Assembly (NCBI RefSeq): GCF_013299175.1
Contig: NZ_JAAFKF010000021.1
Location: forward strand, 1-44,146
Reading direction: 5' to 3'
DNA length: 44,146 nucleotides
Source: Sphaerotilus sp.
Lineage (GTDB): Bacteria > Pseudomonadota > Gammaproteobacteria > Burkholderiales > Burkholderiaceae_C
The translations under genes and the position numbers were made by a program. Below, piece after piece: positions 1-8,507 of this stretch (positions are counted from its first letter, which is position 1; each line of letters starts with the position of its first letter). Below the pieces are notes generated by a model. That model made no database searches and was not told where the DNA came from. It saw nothing but the letters and a program-made list of their open reading frames with translations.

Positions 1-130
<130 letters not shown>

Positions 131-143
131 GGTGGACGCGGCC

Positions 144-1235
144 ATGCGGGTCTTCCTGATCGACGACCGCTGCACCGAGCTGCCCGAGTTGCCGCAGGTT
201 CTGCCCGAGCGCGGCTTCCTGTGGATCGCCTCGGCGCGGCGCGAATTCGAGGTGCGCGCAGGCGAAGTGCAGGCCGTGTTGCAGCAGTGCGCGGGCGGAC
301 AGCTCGTGGACCTGCACCTCTCTGACCTGCTCAGCAACCAGCTCCCGTCGCACTTCGACTACACCTCGTGGTATGACCTGTTGGTGTTCCGCCGTCTGGC
401 CGCCGCTCCAGGCAGCGATGGACTGTTCCTCGACAACGAACATGGCACGGTGTCCACCGCACGGCAGGCACTTGCCTCGATCGACACCAGCCCGGTCGGT
501 TTCGCGGTGTTCGACCGGGTACTGCTGACCGTGCATCCCGCCGATTGCCTGGTGCGCGAGTTCTTCGCAACACGGCTGGCGCAGATGACTGTCAACGGCA
601 ACGGCGCCAGCCGAATGCCCCCGAGTGCAGCCGACCTCATGCTGCGCATCGTCAACCACATGGTGGACGGCTACCTGGAGTTGCGCCGCTTGCTCACGCG
701 CCAGCTCACCACGCTGCAGCAGACCTTGCTCGGTCCGCGCAGCCGCCGGGTGGACTGGACCGCGCTGCTGGAGTCGCGCAACACGCTGCACCAACTGGAG
801 GACATCTGCGAGGACCAGCGCAGCGCCATCCAGGAATGGATCGACGGACTCGACGAATGGCCCAGCACCGAGGACACCACCGCCCGGCGTGACCGCGAAC
901 TGCTGCGGGTGCGCTCGCGCGACGTGCTGGAACACATCGAGCGGGTGCTGGGACATGTGCGGCGGCTGGAGTCGTCGATCGAGAGCGCCGTGCAGATGCA
1001 CTTTTCAGCGGTCGGCCAGCGCACCAACGACATCATGCGCACGCTGACCGTGCTGACCGCGATCTTCCTGCCGCTGAACCTCATCACCGGCTTCTTCGGC
1101 ATGAACTTCGACGCCCTGCCGCTCATCCATTCGTCCACCGGGTTCTGGGTGGCCGTGGGGCTGATGCTGCTGCTGGGCCTCGGGCTGAGCGCCTTCTTCT
1201 GGCGCAAACGCTACCTGGGCACCACGCACGGCTGA
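144..1235 (+). CDS. CorA-family magnesium/metal ion channel
   Basis: A 363-residue member of the CorA/ZntB family of inner-membrane divalent metal channels. The long N-terminal cytoplasmic part (about residues 1-300) is followed by two membrane helices. The first ends in the family hallmark GMN (FFGMNFDALP), which forms the channel mouth; the second is rich in Leu and Gly and precedes a basic C-terminus (WRKRYL). GMNF rather than a GIN-type signature favours CorA over ZntB, but the transported ion (Mg, Co, Ni or Zn) cannot be read from sequence. I prefer the ATG at 144, with a GAGGTGG ribosome site upstream, because relatives begin with MR-IFLI. A GTG at 132 in frame is the alternative and would add four residues. 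Confidence 0.85.
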   Translation: MRVFLIDDRCTELPELPQVLPERGFLWIASARREFEVRAGEVQAVLQQCAGGQLVDLHLSDLLSNQLPSHFDYTSWYDLLVFRRLAAAPGSDGLFLDNEHGTVSTARQALASIDTSPVGFAVFDRVLLTVHPADCLVREFFATRLAQMTVNGNGASRMPPSAADLMLRIVNHMVDGYLELRRLLTRQLTTLQQTLLGPRSRRVDWTALLESRNTLHQLEDICEDQRSAIQEWIDGLDEWPSTEDTTARRDRELLRVRSRDVLEHIERVLGHVRRLESSIESAVQMHFSAVGQRTNDIMRTLTVLTAIFLPLNLITGFFGMNFDALPLIHSSTGFWVAVGLMLLLGLGLSAFFWRKRYLGTTHG

Positions 1236-1242
1236 ATCGGGG

Positions 1243-2007
1243 TCACAGCACGTCGCGCAGCACCTGCACCGTCTCGCTCAGCCGCGGCAGCAGCCGCAGC
1301 ACTGCGTCATCGCGGCTGGCCGGCGCCACGGGCATCGGCATGGTCGTGCCAATGGCGCCGACGCACTCGCCCTTGCGGTCCTTCACGGGCATGGCGATGC
1401 CGCGCAGCCCTGGGGTGAGCTGCTGTTCGGTGCTCCAGTAGCCCAGCGCGCGGGCGCTGTGGACATCGCGCAGGAAGGTGATCGGATCGGTGGTGGTGCG
1501 GGGCGTGAAGGCGCTGAACTCGTGCTGCGCCACCCACTCGGCCAGCCGCGGCTCGCTGAAGGTGGACAGGATCGCCGGCCCCGGTGTCACCACATGCGCC
1601 GGCACCCGCGCTCCCACCGGAAAACCGATCGACACCATGCGCGTGCTGTTGCTGCGCGCCACGTAGACGACCATGTGGCCGTCGAGCACGCTGAAGTTGA
1701 AGTTCTCGCCACACTCCATCGCCAGCCGCTGCACGAAGGGCTGCACCAGCCGCGGCAGCCGTGCCGCTTCGAGATAGCTCTGTCCCAGCCGCAGCACCTT
1801 GGGCGCGAGCCAGAAGCGTTTGCCGTCCGTGTTCGCGTAACCGAAGTGGACGAGGCTGAGCAGGTAGCGGCGTGCCGCCGTGCGGGTCAGGCCGGTGTGG
1901 GCGGCGGTCTCCGAGGCGGTCAGGCGCGGGTGCTCCTCGTCGAAGGCTTCGATGACGCGCAGGCCGTTGCCCAGGCCGTCGATGATGTCCTTGCGGTCGA
2001 TGTCCAT
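1243..2007 (-). CDS. IclR-family transcriptional regulator, PcaR/PobR-like
   Basis: A 254-residue IclR-type regulator. The N-terminal winged helix-turn-helix (about residues 10-75, with AAHTGLTRTAARRYLLSL) is followed by the effector-binding domain, which ends in GECVGAIGTTMPMP, as in the PcaR/PcaU/PobR branch that responds to protocatechuate-pathway and hydroaromatic acids. The ATG at 2005-2007 gives the normal family length. It faces away from the shikimate-dehydrogenase-like gene starting at 2147, leaving a 139-base shared promoter region. This layout suggests that it controls that gene, and perhaps the transporter behind it, in response to an aromatic or hydroaromatic ligand. The ligand itself is inferred. 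Confidence 0.85.
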   Translation of the reverse strand: MDIDRKDIIDGLGNGLRVIEAFDEEHPRLTASETAAHTGLTRTAARRYLLSLVHFGYANTDGKRFWLAPKVLRLGQSYLEAARLPRLVQPFVQRLAMECGENFNFSVLDGHMVVYVARSNSTRMVSIGFPVGARVPAHVVTPGPAILSTFSEPRLAEWVAQHEFSAFTPRTTTDPITFLRDVHSARALGYWSTEQQLTPGLRGIAMPVKDRKGECVGAIGTTMPMPVAPASRDDAVLRLLPRLSETVQVLRDVL

Positions 2008-2146
2008 GCAGCGGTGTACTCCGGCGTTCCTGTGGGGCAGGGAAATCCCGATAAAGGAACGGTGATCGCCCCATGTGCGCGATTATCGCGCAATCATGGC
2101 CAGCATCGCTTGTCGGCGTGGCGGCAGATCCCTATCGTCCGCACCC

Positions 2147-3001
2147 ATGCACATCCACGGCCACACCCGCGTTTTCCTGGTCCTCGGCCACCCGGTCGGG
2201 CAGGTGCGTGCGCCCGAAGTCTTCAACCCCTTGTTCCAGGCGCATGGCGTCGAGGCCGTGCTCGTGCCGGCCGACGTGGCTCCGGCGCGGCTCGGGGACT
2301 TCGTGCGCGGGGTGTTCGGCGCAGCCAACATCGGCGGGCTGTGGCTGACGATTCCGCACAAGGCGGCCGTGCTGGACCTGCTCGACCGCGTGGACCCGCT
2401 GGGCACACGGGCCGGCGCCGTCAACGCCGTGCGTCGGCAATCGGATGGTTCGCTGGGCGGCGGTCTCTTCGACGGCATCGGCCTGGTCAAGGCGCTTGAC
2501 CACCTGGACGTGGCCACCGCCGGTCGGCGTGTGCTGCTGGTCGGCACGGGCGGCGCGGGCATGGCGATCGCCGTGTCCCTGGCCGAACGGGCGCTGGGCA
2601 CGCTGACGCTGTTCGACACCGTTCCCGGCCGTGCCGCCGCACTGGCGCAGCGCCTGCAGGCCCACGCCGCCTGCCCGGTGGTCGCCGCGGCCTCGGGCGA
2701 TCCTGCCGGCCACGACCTCATCGTCCACGCCACGCCGCTGGGCCTGAACGCGGACGATCCGCTGCCCTTCGACGTGGCGCGGCTGGACGCCTCGGCCACC
2801 GTCATCGACATCCTGATGAAGCCGCAGGCCACGCCGCTGCAACGCGCCTGCGACGCCCGCGGCATCGTCTGCCACCCCGGTTTCGAGATGCTGGCCCAGC
2901 AGGTGCCCGACTACCTGCAGTTCTTTGGCTACCCCGAGATCGCCGCCGCGGTGCAGGGTGATCTGGACCCTGTGCGCCGCAGCCTGCGGGCATTGGCCTG
3001 A
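2147..3001 (+). CDS. Shikimate/quinate dehydrogenase-like protein (AroE family)
   Basis: A 284-residue oxidoreductase of the AroE family, which interconverts 3-dehydroshikimate (or quinate relatives) and the hydroxy acid using NAD(P). Visible are the substrate domain start (LVLGHPVGQVRAPEVFN), the catalytic lysine in TIPHK (K72), an Asn at 93 and an Asp in FDGIG (D109), and the Rossmann loop GTGGAG at about 133-138. The usual NTDGxG motif is changed to LFDGIG, as in accessory AroE paralogues rather than the biosynthetic enzyme. The ATG at 2147 places the first strand as in relatives; starts at 2075 or 2096 would add an unconserved leader. The divergent IclR regulator points to a catabolic role. 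Confidence 0.82.
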   Translation: MHIHGHTRVFLVLGHPVGQVRAPEVFNPLFQAHGVEAVLVPADVAPARLGDFVRGVFGAANIGGLWLTIPHKAAVLDLLDRVDPLGTRAGAVNAVRRQSDGSLGGGLFDGIGLVKALDHLDVATAGRRVLLVGTGGAGMAIAVSLAERALGTLTLFDTVPGRAAALAQRLQAHAACPVVAAASGDPAGHDLIVHATPLGLNADDPLPFDVARLDASATVIDILMKPQATPLQRACDARGIVCHPGFEMLAQQVPDYLQFFGYPEIAAAVQGDLDPVRRSLRALA

Positions 3002-3066
3002 CTTCCGATGACCGCGATCCGACCGCTATCCTTGACACCCTCGCAACACCACACCGGAGACAACCG

Positions 3067-4218
3067 ATGACCCATACCCGCCACACCTTCCTCGCGCTGG
3101 CCACCCTGATCGCCCTCGGTGCCACCAGCGCCGCCCAGGCCCAGGCCATCAAGCTGGCCAACATCGTCGAGCTGTCGGGCGCAGGCGCTTCGGCCGGCAC
3201 CAACTTCAAGAACGGCGTCGAGCTGGCCGTCAAGGAAATCAACGCCGCGGGCGGCATCCTCGGCAAGAAGATCGAGACCACCACGCTCGACACGCAAAGC
3301 AACCCCGGCGTGGCCAAGGGTCTGACGCAGAAGGCCATCGACGACGGCGTGTTCGCCGTGTTCGGCCCGGTGTTCTCCGGCTCGATCATGGTCAGCATGG
3401 CCGAGACCCAGCGCGCCGAAGTGCCCAACTTCACCGGCGGCGAGGCGGCGGCCATCACCCAGAAGGGCAACCCCTACATCTTCCGCACCAGCTTCACGCA
3501 GACCACGGCCATGCCGAAGGTGGCGCGCTACATCGCCAATGGCCTGAAAGCGAAGACCGTGGCGGTGATGTACGTCAACAACGACTTCGGCAAGGGTGGC
3601 CGCGACGCCATCACCAAGGCACTGGAAGCCAGCGGCGTGAAGGTGGTGGCCGACATCTCGACCGACTCTGGCCAGATCGACTTCTCGGCGCCGGTGCTCA
3701 AGGCGAAGTCGGCCAATGCGGACGCGCTGTTCGTCTACACCAACGAAGAAGAGTCGGCCCGCGCGCTGCGCGAACTGCGCAAGCAGGGCTACACCAAGCC
3801 CATCGTCGGCGAGACGACGCTGACGGGCCAGAAGGTGATCGAGCTGGCCGGTGAAGCCGCCAACGGCGCAGTGGCCCACGTCGGCCTGACGGTGGATGCG
3901 CCCAACCCGCTGATGCTGAAGTTCAAGGCCAAGTTCTACCAGGACTACAAGTACATCAGCGACCACAACGGCATCAAGGGCTACACCGGCGTCTACCTGA
4001 TGAAGGCCGCGATCGAGAAGGTCGGCAAGGTCGATCGCGTCGAAGTCGCCAAGGCCCTGCACGGCCTGAAGGTGTCGGCGGCCAAGAACCCCGGCGTGCT
4101 GATGGACGTGGCGATGGACAACAACGGCGACCTCGACCGCGAGAGCTTCATCGTCGAAGTGAAGAACGGCAAGCAGGAAGTCAAGGAAGTCCTGCCCGCG
4201 CTGAACGCTGGCAAGTAA
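3067..4218 (+). CDS. livK: Branched-chain amino acid-type ABC transporter, substrate-binding protein
   Basis: A 383-residue periplasmic binding protein of the Leu/Ile/Val (type I fold) family. It begins with a Sec signal peptide: a basic start, a hydrophobic core and a likely cleavage after AAQAQA at about residue 26. The mature chain begins IKLANIVELSGAGASAGTNF, the usual ligand-cleft loop, and continues with KFKAKFYQDYKY in the C-terminal lobe. It is the first gene of a five-gene set with both permeases and both ATPases, so the importer is complete. The ATG at 3067 has GGAG upstream. The real ligand may be a branched amino acid or an aromatic acid, since an AroE-like gene lies 65 bases upstream. 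Confidence 0.88.
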   Translation: MTHTRHTFLALATLIALGATSAAQAQAIKLANIVELSGAGASAGTNFKNGVELAVKEINAAGGILGKKIETTTLDTQSNPGVAKGLTQKAIDDGVFAVFGPVFSGSIMVSMAETQRAEVPNFTGGEAAAITQKGNPYIFRTSFTQTTAMPKVARYIANGLKAKTVAVMYVNNDFGKGGRDAITKALEASGVKVVADISTDSGQIDFSAPVLKAKSANADALFVYTNEEESARALRELRKQGYTKPIVGETTLTGQKVIELAGEAANGAVAHVGLTVDAPNPLMLKFKAKFYQDYKYISDHNGIKGYTGVYLMKAAIEKVGKVDRVEVAKALHGLKVSAAKNPGVLMDVAMDNNGDLDRESFIVEVKNGKQEVKEVLPALNAGK

Positions 4219-4342
4219 GCCCCACGGCGTCCCTGTCTCCGCTTGCGTCCGCTCCCCCGGTGATCCGGTCGGGGCGGGCCGCAGGCTTGCGGTTTGACCG
4301 CGCTGTTCGCCCTCGACCCGTTTCGAGAGGAGTCCCCTTCCC

Positions 4343-5218
4343 ATGACCGACTTCTTCCAACTGCTGTTCTCCGGTGTCGCCACCGGCAGCATCTACGCGC
4401 TGGCCGCGCTGGGCTTCACGCTGCTGTGGCAGGCGTCGGGCACCATCAACTTCGCCCAGGGCGAGTTCGTGATGCTGCCCGCGTTCACGATGCTGGCGTT
4501 CTCGGCGTTCGGTTTTCCGCTGCCGATCGCCTTCATCGTCACCTGCGTGGTCGGTGTGGTCGTGCTGGGCTGGGGCTTCAAGCGCGGCATCGCCGATCCG
4601 CTGCTGCGCCACGGGCTGATGCCGATCGTGGTCGCCACCATCGGCCTGTCGATCGCGATGCGCAACGGCGTGCGCGCCGGCTACTCGGCCGAAGCCCACC
4701 CCTTCCCCGGCCTGTTCGGCGAGGCGCTGTTCAACATCGCCGGCGTGACCATCACCGCCGCCGACGTGGGCACGCTGGTCGTCGCGCTGGCGCTCGTGCT
4801 CGGCACCCAGGCATTCCTCGGCAAGACCGTCACCGGCCGCGCCATGCAGGCCGTCGCGCAGAACACCGAGAGCGCCACCGTGCTCGGCATCAACGTGCCG
4901 CGCATGGTGTTCTATACCTTCGCCGTGAACGCGCTGCTGGCCTGCGCCGCGGCGCTGCTGGTGACGCCGACCTACCTCGCCAAGTTCGACATGGGCGAAG
5001 GGCTGGGCAACAAGGCGTTCTTCGCGGCCATCATCGGCGGTTTCAACAACTCGCGGGGTGCGCTGCTCGGCGGGGTCATCGTCGGCGTGGCGGAAAACCT
5101 CGCCGCCGCCTACGTCTCGCCGGCCTACAAGGACGCCGTGGCACTCGTGCTGTTCATGGCCGTGATCCTGTTCAAGCCCGAGGGACTCATGGGCAAGAAG
5201 GAAATGCGCAAGGTCTGA
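4343..5218 (+). CDS. livH: Branched-chain amino acid-type ABC transporter, permease LivH
   Basis: A 291-residue inner-membrane permease, the first of the two membrane subunits of the Liv importer. The N-terminus has the LivH signature FTLLWQASGTINFAQGEFVM, followed by about eight hydrophobic segments and the ATPase-coupling loop near TGRAMQAVAQNTESATVLGI. The C-terminus carries GGFNNSRGALLGGVIVGVAE, also typical. Its ATG is preceded by a strong AGGAG site (around 4327). It follows livK after 124 bases and precedes livM by 40 bases, on the same strand, consistent with one operon. Confidence 0.92.
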   Translation: MTDFFQLLFSGVATGSIYALAALGFTLLWQASGTINFAQGEFVMLPAFTMLAFSAFGFPLPIAFIVTCVVGVVVLGWGFKRGIADPLLRHGLMPIVVATIGLSIAMRNGVRAGYSAEAHPFPGLFGEALFNIAGVTITAADVGTLVVALALVLGTQAFLGKTVTGRAMQAVAQNTESATVLGINVPRMVFYTFAVNALLACAAALLVTPTYLAKFDMGEGLGNKAFFAAIIGGFNNSRGALLGGVIVGVAENLAAAYVSPAYKDAVALVLFMAVILFKPEGLMGKKEMRKV

Positions 5219-5258
5219 TGCCTCACCGGCCCCACCTCTGCCCAAGGACACCCCCACC

Positions 5259-6266
5259 ATGAAAACACTCCACAAGCTCGGCGCGCTGGCCATTCTGGCC
5301 GTGCTGCTCGCCGCTCCGCCCATGCTCAAGAGCTACGGCGTCTACCTCTTCACCACCTGGCTCATCTTCATCATCGCCACGATGGGCCTGAACCTGACCG
5401 TCGGCTACGCCGGTCAGAAATCGCTCGGCCACGCCGCCTTCTTCGGCATCGGCGCCTACACGGTGGCGATCCTGCTGCAGCACGGCGTGAGCTTCTGGAT
5501 CGGGCTGCCCAGCGCGATGGTGCTGTGCTTCGTCATCGGCGTGCTGCTGGGCTTCCCGGCGCTGCGGGTGCAGGCGATCTACCTCGCCTTCGCAACGCTG
5601 GGCTTCAACACCGCCGTCTGGCTGGTGATGCGCAACGAGGAATGGCTGACTGGCGGCACCTTCGGCATCAACGGCATCACGCGGCCGAGCCTGTTCGGCT
5701 ATTCGCTGGACGGCGCCCTGCCCTACTACTACTTCGTGCTGGCGGTGGCGGTGATCCTCGCCGGGCTGCTGTGGGGCCTGCTGCGCTCGCCGTGGGGCAA
5801 GGCGTTCACGGCGCTGCGCGACAACCCGATCCGCGCGGAAAGCCTGGGCATCGACATCCAGCGTTACACCCTGCTGGCGTTCGCGATCGGCGCGGTCTAT
5901 GCCGGCGTGGCGGGCGCGTTGTTCGGCTCGCTGGTGCAGTTCATCGAGCCGGCGCCGTTCACCGTGGGCGCGTCGATCATGATGTACCTGATGGTGGTGG
6001 TCGGCGGGCCGGGGTACTTCTTCGGGCCGGTGCTCGGCTCGGCGGTGGGCGTGCTGCTGCCGGAGTGGCTGCGGTTCGCGCAGGCGTGGTACCTGTTCGT
6101 CTTCGGTGCGCTGGTCGTGCTGCTGATGCTGTGGCTGCCGGACGGCCTGCTGAGCATCCCCGATCGGCTCAAGGCACGTCGCCAGGCGCGTGAAGCGTCG
6201 GCTGCCCGTGCGGCGTCCGCCGCAGCGGCGGAACAAGCTGAACAAGCTGCCAAGAAAGGCCAATGA
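5259..6266 (+). CDS. livM: Branched-chain amino acid-type ABC transporter, permease LivM
   Basis: A 335-residue inner-membrane permease, the partner of LivH. LivM signatures are LNLTVGYAGQKSLGHAAFFG near residue 45, the coupling-loop sequence GKAFTALRDNPIRAESLGID and VVVGGPGYFFGPVLGSAVGV in the C-terminal half. Many hydrophobic segments are evident. The extreme C-terminus after RLKARRQAREA is a low-complexity Ala/Glu/Lys tail of about 30 residues, presumably cytoplasmic and disordered; this is longer than in many LivM proteins. The stop lies three bases before livG, so the two are probably translationally coupled. Confidence 0.92.
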   Translation: MKTLHKLGALAILAVLLAAPPMLKSYGVYLFTTWLIFIIATMGLNLTVGYAGQKSLGHAAFFGIGAYTVAILLQHGVSFWIGLPSAMVLCFVIGVLLGFPALRVQAIYLAFATLGFNTAVWLVMRNEEWLTGGTFGINGITRPSLFGYSLDGALPYYYFVLAVAVILAGLLWGLLRSPWGKAFTALRDNPIRAESLGIDIQRYTLLAFAIGAVYAGVAGALFGSLVQFIEPAPFTVGASIMMYLMVVVGGPGYFFGPVLGSAVGVLLPEWLRFAQAWYLFVFGALVVLLMLWLPDGLLSIPDRLKARRQAREASAARAASAAAAEQAEQAAKKGQ

Positions 6267-6269
6267 ACC

Positions 6270-7031
6270 ATGACGGCTCCCCTGCTCAAGGTCACGGACC
6301 TGAAAAAAGCCTACGGCGCCATCCAGGCGGTCGCGGGCGTGTCATTCGAGGTGATGCCCGGCGAGATCTTCGGCGTCATCGGCCCCAACGGCTCCGGCAA
6401 GACGACGATGTTCAACAGCGTGCTCGGCCAGATCACGCCGGACGCCGGCCAGATCGAACTCAACGGCCGCGACATCACCCAGCTCAGCCCGCTCGAACTC
6501 AACCAGCGCGGCGTCGGAAGAACCTTCCAGACGCTGCAGGTCTTCGGCAAGATGACCGTGCGCGACAACCTGATCGTCGCCGCGCAGGAACACCAGGGCA
6601 CGATGTTCAGCCGCATGTTCGCGCCCGGTGACTCGGGCCTCGGCAAGAAGGCCGACGAGCTGATCGACCTGTTCCGCATCCGCCATGTCGCCGACAAGAA
6701 GGCCGGTGAGCTGAGCTACGGCCAGCAGAAGCTGGTGGACATCGCGATGGCGTTCATGAGCGAGCCGGACCTGGTGCTGCTCGACGAGCCTTGCGCGGGC
6801 GTGAACCCAAGCCTGGTCGGCGGCATCAGCACCCTGCTCAAGCAGCTCAACCAGAAGGGCCGCACGGGCGGCAAGGTCAGCAGCTTCGTCGTCATCGAGC
6901 ACAACATGGACTTCGTGATGGACCTGTGCCACCGCATCCTCGTCATGGTCGAAGGCCGTGTGATGGCCATCGGCACACCGGCCGAGATCCGCGCCAACAA
7001 GCAGGTGCTGGACGCCTACCTCGGGAGCTGA
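6270..7031 (+). CDS. livG: Branched-chain amino acid-type ABC transporter, ATPase LivG
   Basis: A 253-residue ABC ATPase that powers the Liv importer from the cytoplasmic face. It shows Walker A GPNGSGKTT at residues 38-46, the LivG-typical QRGVGRTFQTLQVFGKMTV, the signature LSYGQQKL, Walker B LVLLDEP and the switch histidine in FVVIEHNMDFVM. All residues needed for ATP hydrolysis are present. The gene starts three bases after livM and is followed by livF after three bases. The two ATPases form a heterodimer in this family. Confidence 0.93.
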   Translation: MTAPLLKVTDLKKAYGAIQAVAGVSFEVMPGEIFGVIGPNGSGKTTMFNSVLGQITPDAGQIELNGRDITQLSPLELNQRGVGRTFQTLQVFGKMTVRDNLIVAAQEHQGTMFSRMFAPGDSGLGKKADELIDLFRIRHVADKKAGELSYGQQKLVDIAMAFMSEPDLVLLDEPCAGVNPSLVGGISTLLKQLNQKGRTGGKVSSFVVIEHNMDFVMDLCHRILVMVEGRVMAIGTPAEIRANKQVLDAYLGS

Positions 7032-7034
7032 GCC

Positions 7035-7793
7035 ATGTCTGGACAAGCCAACACGAACACGCACGCCATCGAATTCGAGAACGTGCTCGCCGGCTACGGC
7101 GATTTCATGATCCTCAACAACCTGAGCTTCAAGGCCCGGCGCGGCGCGATCACGCTGCTGATCGGCCCGAACGGCGCGGGCAAGTCCACGGTGCTGAAGA
7201 CGCTGTTCGGCCTGCTCAAGGTGCGCAACGGCCACATCCGCCTCGACGGGCAGGACATCACCGGGGCGAACGCCAAGGATCTGCTGGTCCAGCACGGCAT
7301 CGCCTTCGTGCCGCAGGGCCGCAACCTGTTCGGCCAGCTCACCGTCTGGCAGAACCTGGAACTCGGCGGCATCACGCTGGGCATGAAGACCACGCACGAG
7401 CGCATCCCCGAGGTGCTCAAGCGGTTTCCCCGCGTCGCCGAGCGGCTACACAGCCAGGCGTCGGCGCTCTCCGGCGGCGAGCAGAAACAGCTCGAAATCG
7501 GCCGTGCGTTGCTGATCCGCCCGAAGGTGCTGCTGATCGACGAGCCGTCGATCGGGCTGTCGCCGCTGGTGGTGGCCGACGTGTTCAAGCTGCTGCGCGG
7601 GCTGGCCGACCAGGGCACGACCGTGCTGATGGTCGAGCAGAACGTCAAGAGCGCGCTGAAGATCTCGGACGAGGCGATCGCGCTGGAGTCGGGGCGGCGC
7701 GTGCTGCAGAAGCCGGCGGGCGAGCTGCTGGCGGACCCGAACATCGAGCGGCTGTTCCTCGGCGGCGCACACGCCGCTGCAGCCAAGACCTGA
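7035..7793 (+). CDS. livF: Branched-chain amino acid-type ABC transporter, ATPase LivF
   Basis: A 252-residue ABC ATPase, the last gene of the liv operon. Walker A GPNGAGKST, the signature ALSGGEQKQLEIGRAL, Walker B VLLIDEPSIGLSP and the switch histidine replaced by Gln in LMVEQNV are all visible; the Gln is normal in LivF. Relative to many LivF proteins the N-terminus carries about ten extra residues (MSGQANTNTH) before the first strand. No convincing terminator was seen behind the stop at 7793; the operon runs into an insertion-sequence remnant. Confidence 0.93.
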   Translation: MSGQANTNTHAIEFENVLAGYGDFMILNNLSFKARRGAITLLIGPNGAGKSTVLKTLFGLLKVRNGHIRLDGQDITGANAKDLLVQHGIAFVPQGRNLFGQLTVWQNLELGGITLGMKTTHERIPEVLKRFPRVAERLHSQASALSGGEQKQLEIGRALLIRPKVLLIDEPSIGLSPLVVADVFKLLRGLADQGTTVLMVEQNVKSALKISDEAIALESGRRVLQKPAGELLADPNIERLFLGGAHAAAAKT

Positions 7794-7835
7794 GCTGCGC
7801 TGATCTCCTGCGAGACGCGCATGCCCGCGCACATC

Positions 7836-8100
7836 GGTGTTCAAGGCGGCGTCCAGCGTGGACTTGGCCATCCCGGTCTTCACCATCGTCTTCGCCTGCA
7901 CGTTCCCGACGAAGATGGCCGTGTTGCGTTCGACCAGCGCGCAGGTCGAACCCGCTGAAGAACTCGCGCCGCTCCCGGATCGCACGGGAACTCGTCGCAT
8001 TGCAGCAGTTCCACATGCCGTTCACCCCACGCGCCATCAAGGACAGCACACCCACGTGCTGGTCCTTGATGCGCAGCTTGAGGGTCTTCACAGCCTCCAT
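7836..8100 (-). pseudogene. tnpB: Decayed IS200/IS605-family tnpB (OrfB) remnant
   Basis: Read leftwards from 8100, the first 53 codons match the start of IS605-type TnpB/OrfB proteins: KTLKLRIKDQH, then MWNCCN, and EFFSGFDL ending near 7942. In another frame from about 7934 to 7836 lies NTAIFVGNVQAKTMVKTGMA followed by KSTLD, which in intact TnpB proteins lies in the second half, near the catalytic region. About 200 or more internal residues and the C-terminal zinc-finger/nuclease end are missing, and the two pieces are out of frame. This is therefore a dead fragment left by an internal deletion. Neither the element's terminal hairpins nor tnpA could be identified. It lies between livF and the toxin–antitoxin pair. 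Confidence 0.78.
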
Positions 8101-8173
8101 GGCAAGCCGTTCCGGCTTGATCGCTCGACCCCAGGCGGAACCCCGGGGCTTGTCGCTGCGTACTGGTCAGTTC

Positions 8174-8179
8174 TGTACA
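8174..8179. promoter_or_regulatory. TGTACA operator core for YefM–YoeB, overlapping a -10-like box
   Basis: A perfect TGTACA palindrome lies 40 bases before the antitoxin ATG. It overlaps a good -10-like hexamer TACAAT at 8176-8181. In the E. coli yefM-yoeB operon the repressor YefM binds a palindrome with a TGTACA core, so this is the expected autoregulatory site. A weaker partial copy (CGTACT) lies about 15 bases upstream and could be the second, lower-affinity site. No clear -35 box is visible. Confidence 0.55.
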
Positions 8180-8219
8180 ATGATCCTGTCCAACTCAATT
8201 GCACTGCGCAGGCCCTCAG

Positions 8220-8507
8220 ATGACCATCGAAACCACCTACAGCCAAGCACGCGAGCAGCTCAAGTCGCTCATGGACCGCGCCGTGGACGACCGCGAGGTG
8301 ATCGTGGTGCGCCGACGCTCGGGCGGCGATGTGGCCATGATCGCGGCAGACGAGCTGGGCAGCCTGATCGAAACCGCCCACCTGCTGCGCTCGCCACGCA
8401 ACGCCGAGCGGCTGCTGGCGGCACTGTCGCGGGCGCGGGCCGATGACACCCCGCTGGCGCCCACGTCGCTGGACGAACTGCAACGCCGGATGAACCTGGA
8501 TGCGTGA
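8220..8507 (+). CDS. yefM: YefM/Phd-family antitoxin
   Basis: A 95-residue antitoxin of the Phd/YefM family. The N-terminus (TYSQAREQLKSLMDRAVDD, then REVIVVRRRSGGDVAMIAADE) forms the DNA-binding and dimer domain; the C-terminal third (DELQRRMNLDA at the end) is the expected toxin-wrapping tail. The protein should neutralise the YoeB toxin encoded next and, with it, repress their shared promoter. The ATG at 8220 is chosen because the family begins directly with the T-Y-S-x-A-R segment; a start at 8199 would overlap the promoter. The last eight bases overlap the toxin gene, the usual arrangement for matched translation. Confidence 0.9.
   Translation: MTIETTYSQAREQLKSLMDRAVDDREVIVVRRRSGGDVAMIAADELGSLIETAHLLRSPRNAERLLAALSRARADDTPLAPTSLDELQRRMNLDA

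Noticed and set aside
8153-8181. A full sigma-70 promoter for yefM–yoeB
   Set aside because: The -10 box TACAAT is good, but the closest -35-like hexamer (TTGTCG) has a 20-base spacer, so only the operator and -10 are reported.
7837-8223. Plus-strand open frame of 128 codons in the livF–yefM gap
   Set aside because: It lies opposite the tnpB remnant and runs into the yefM promoter. The product has no recognisable domain and its start has no ribosome site.
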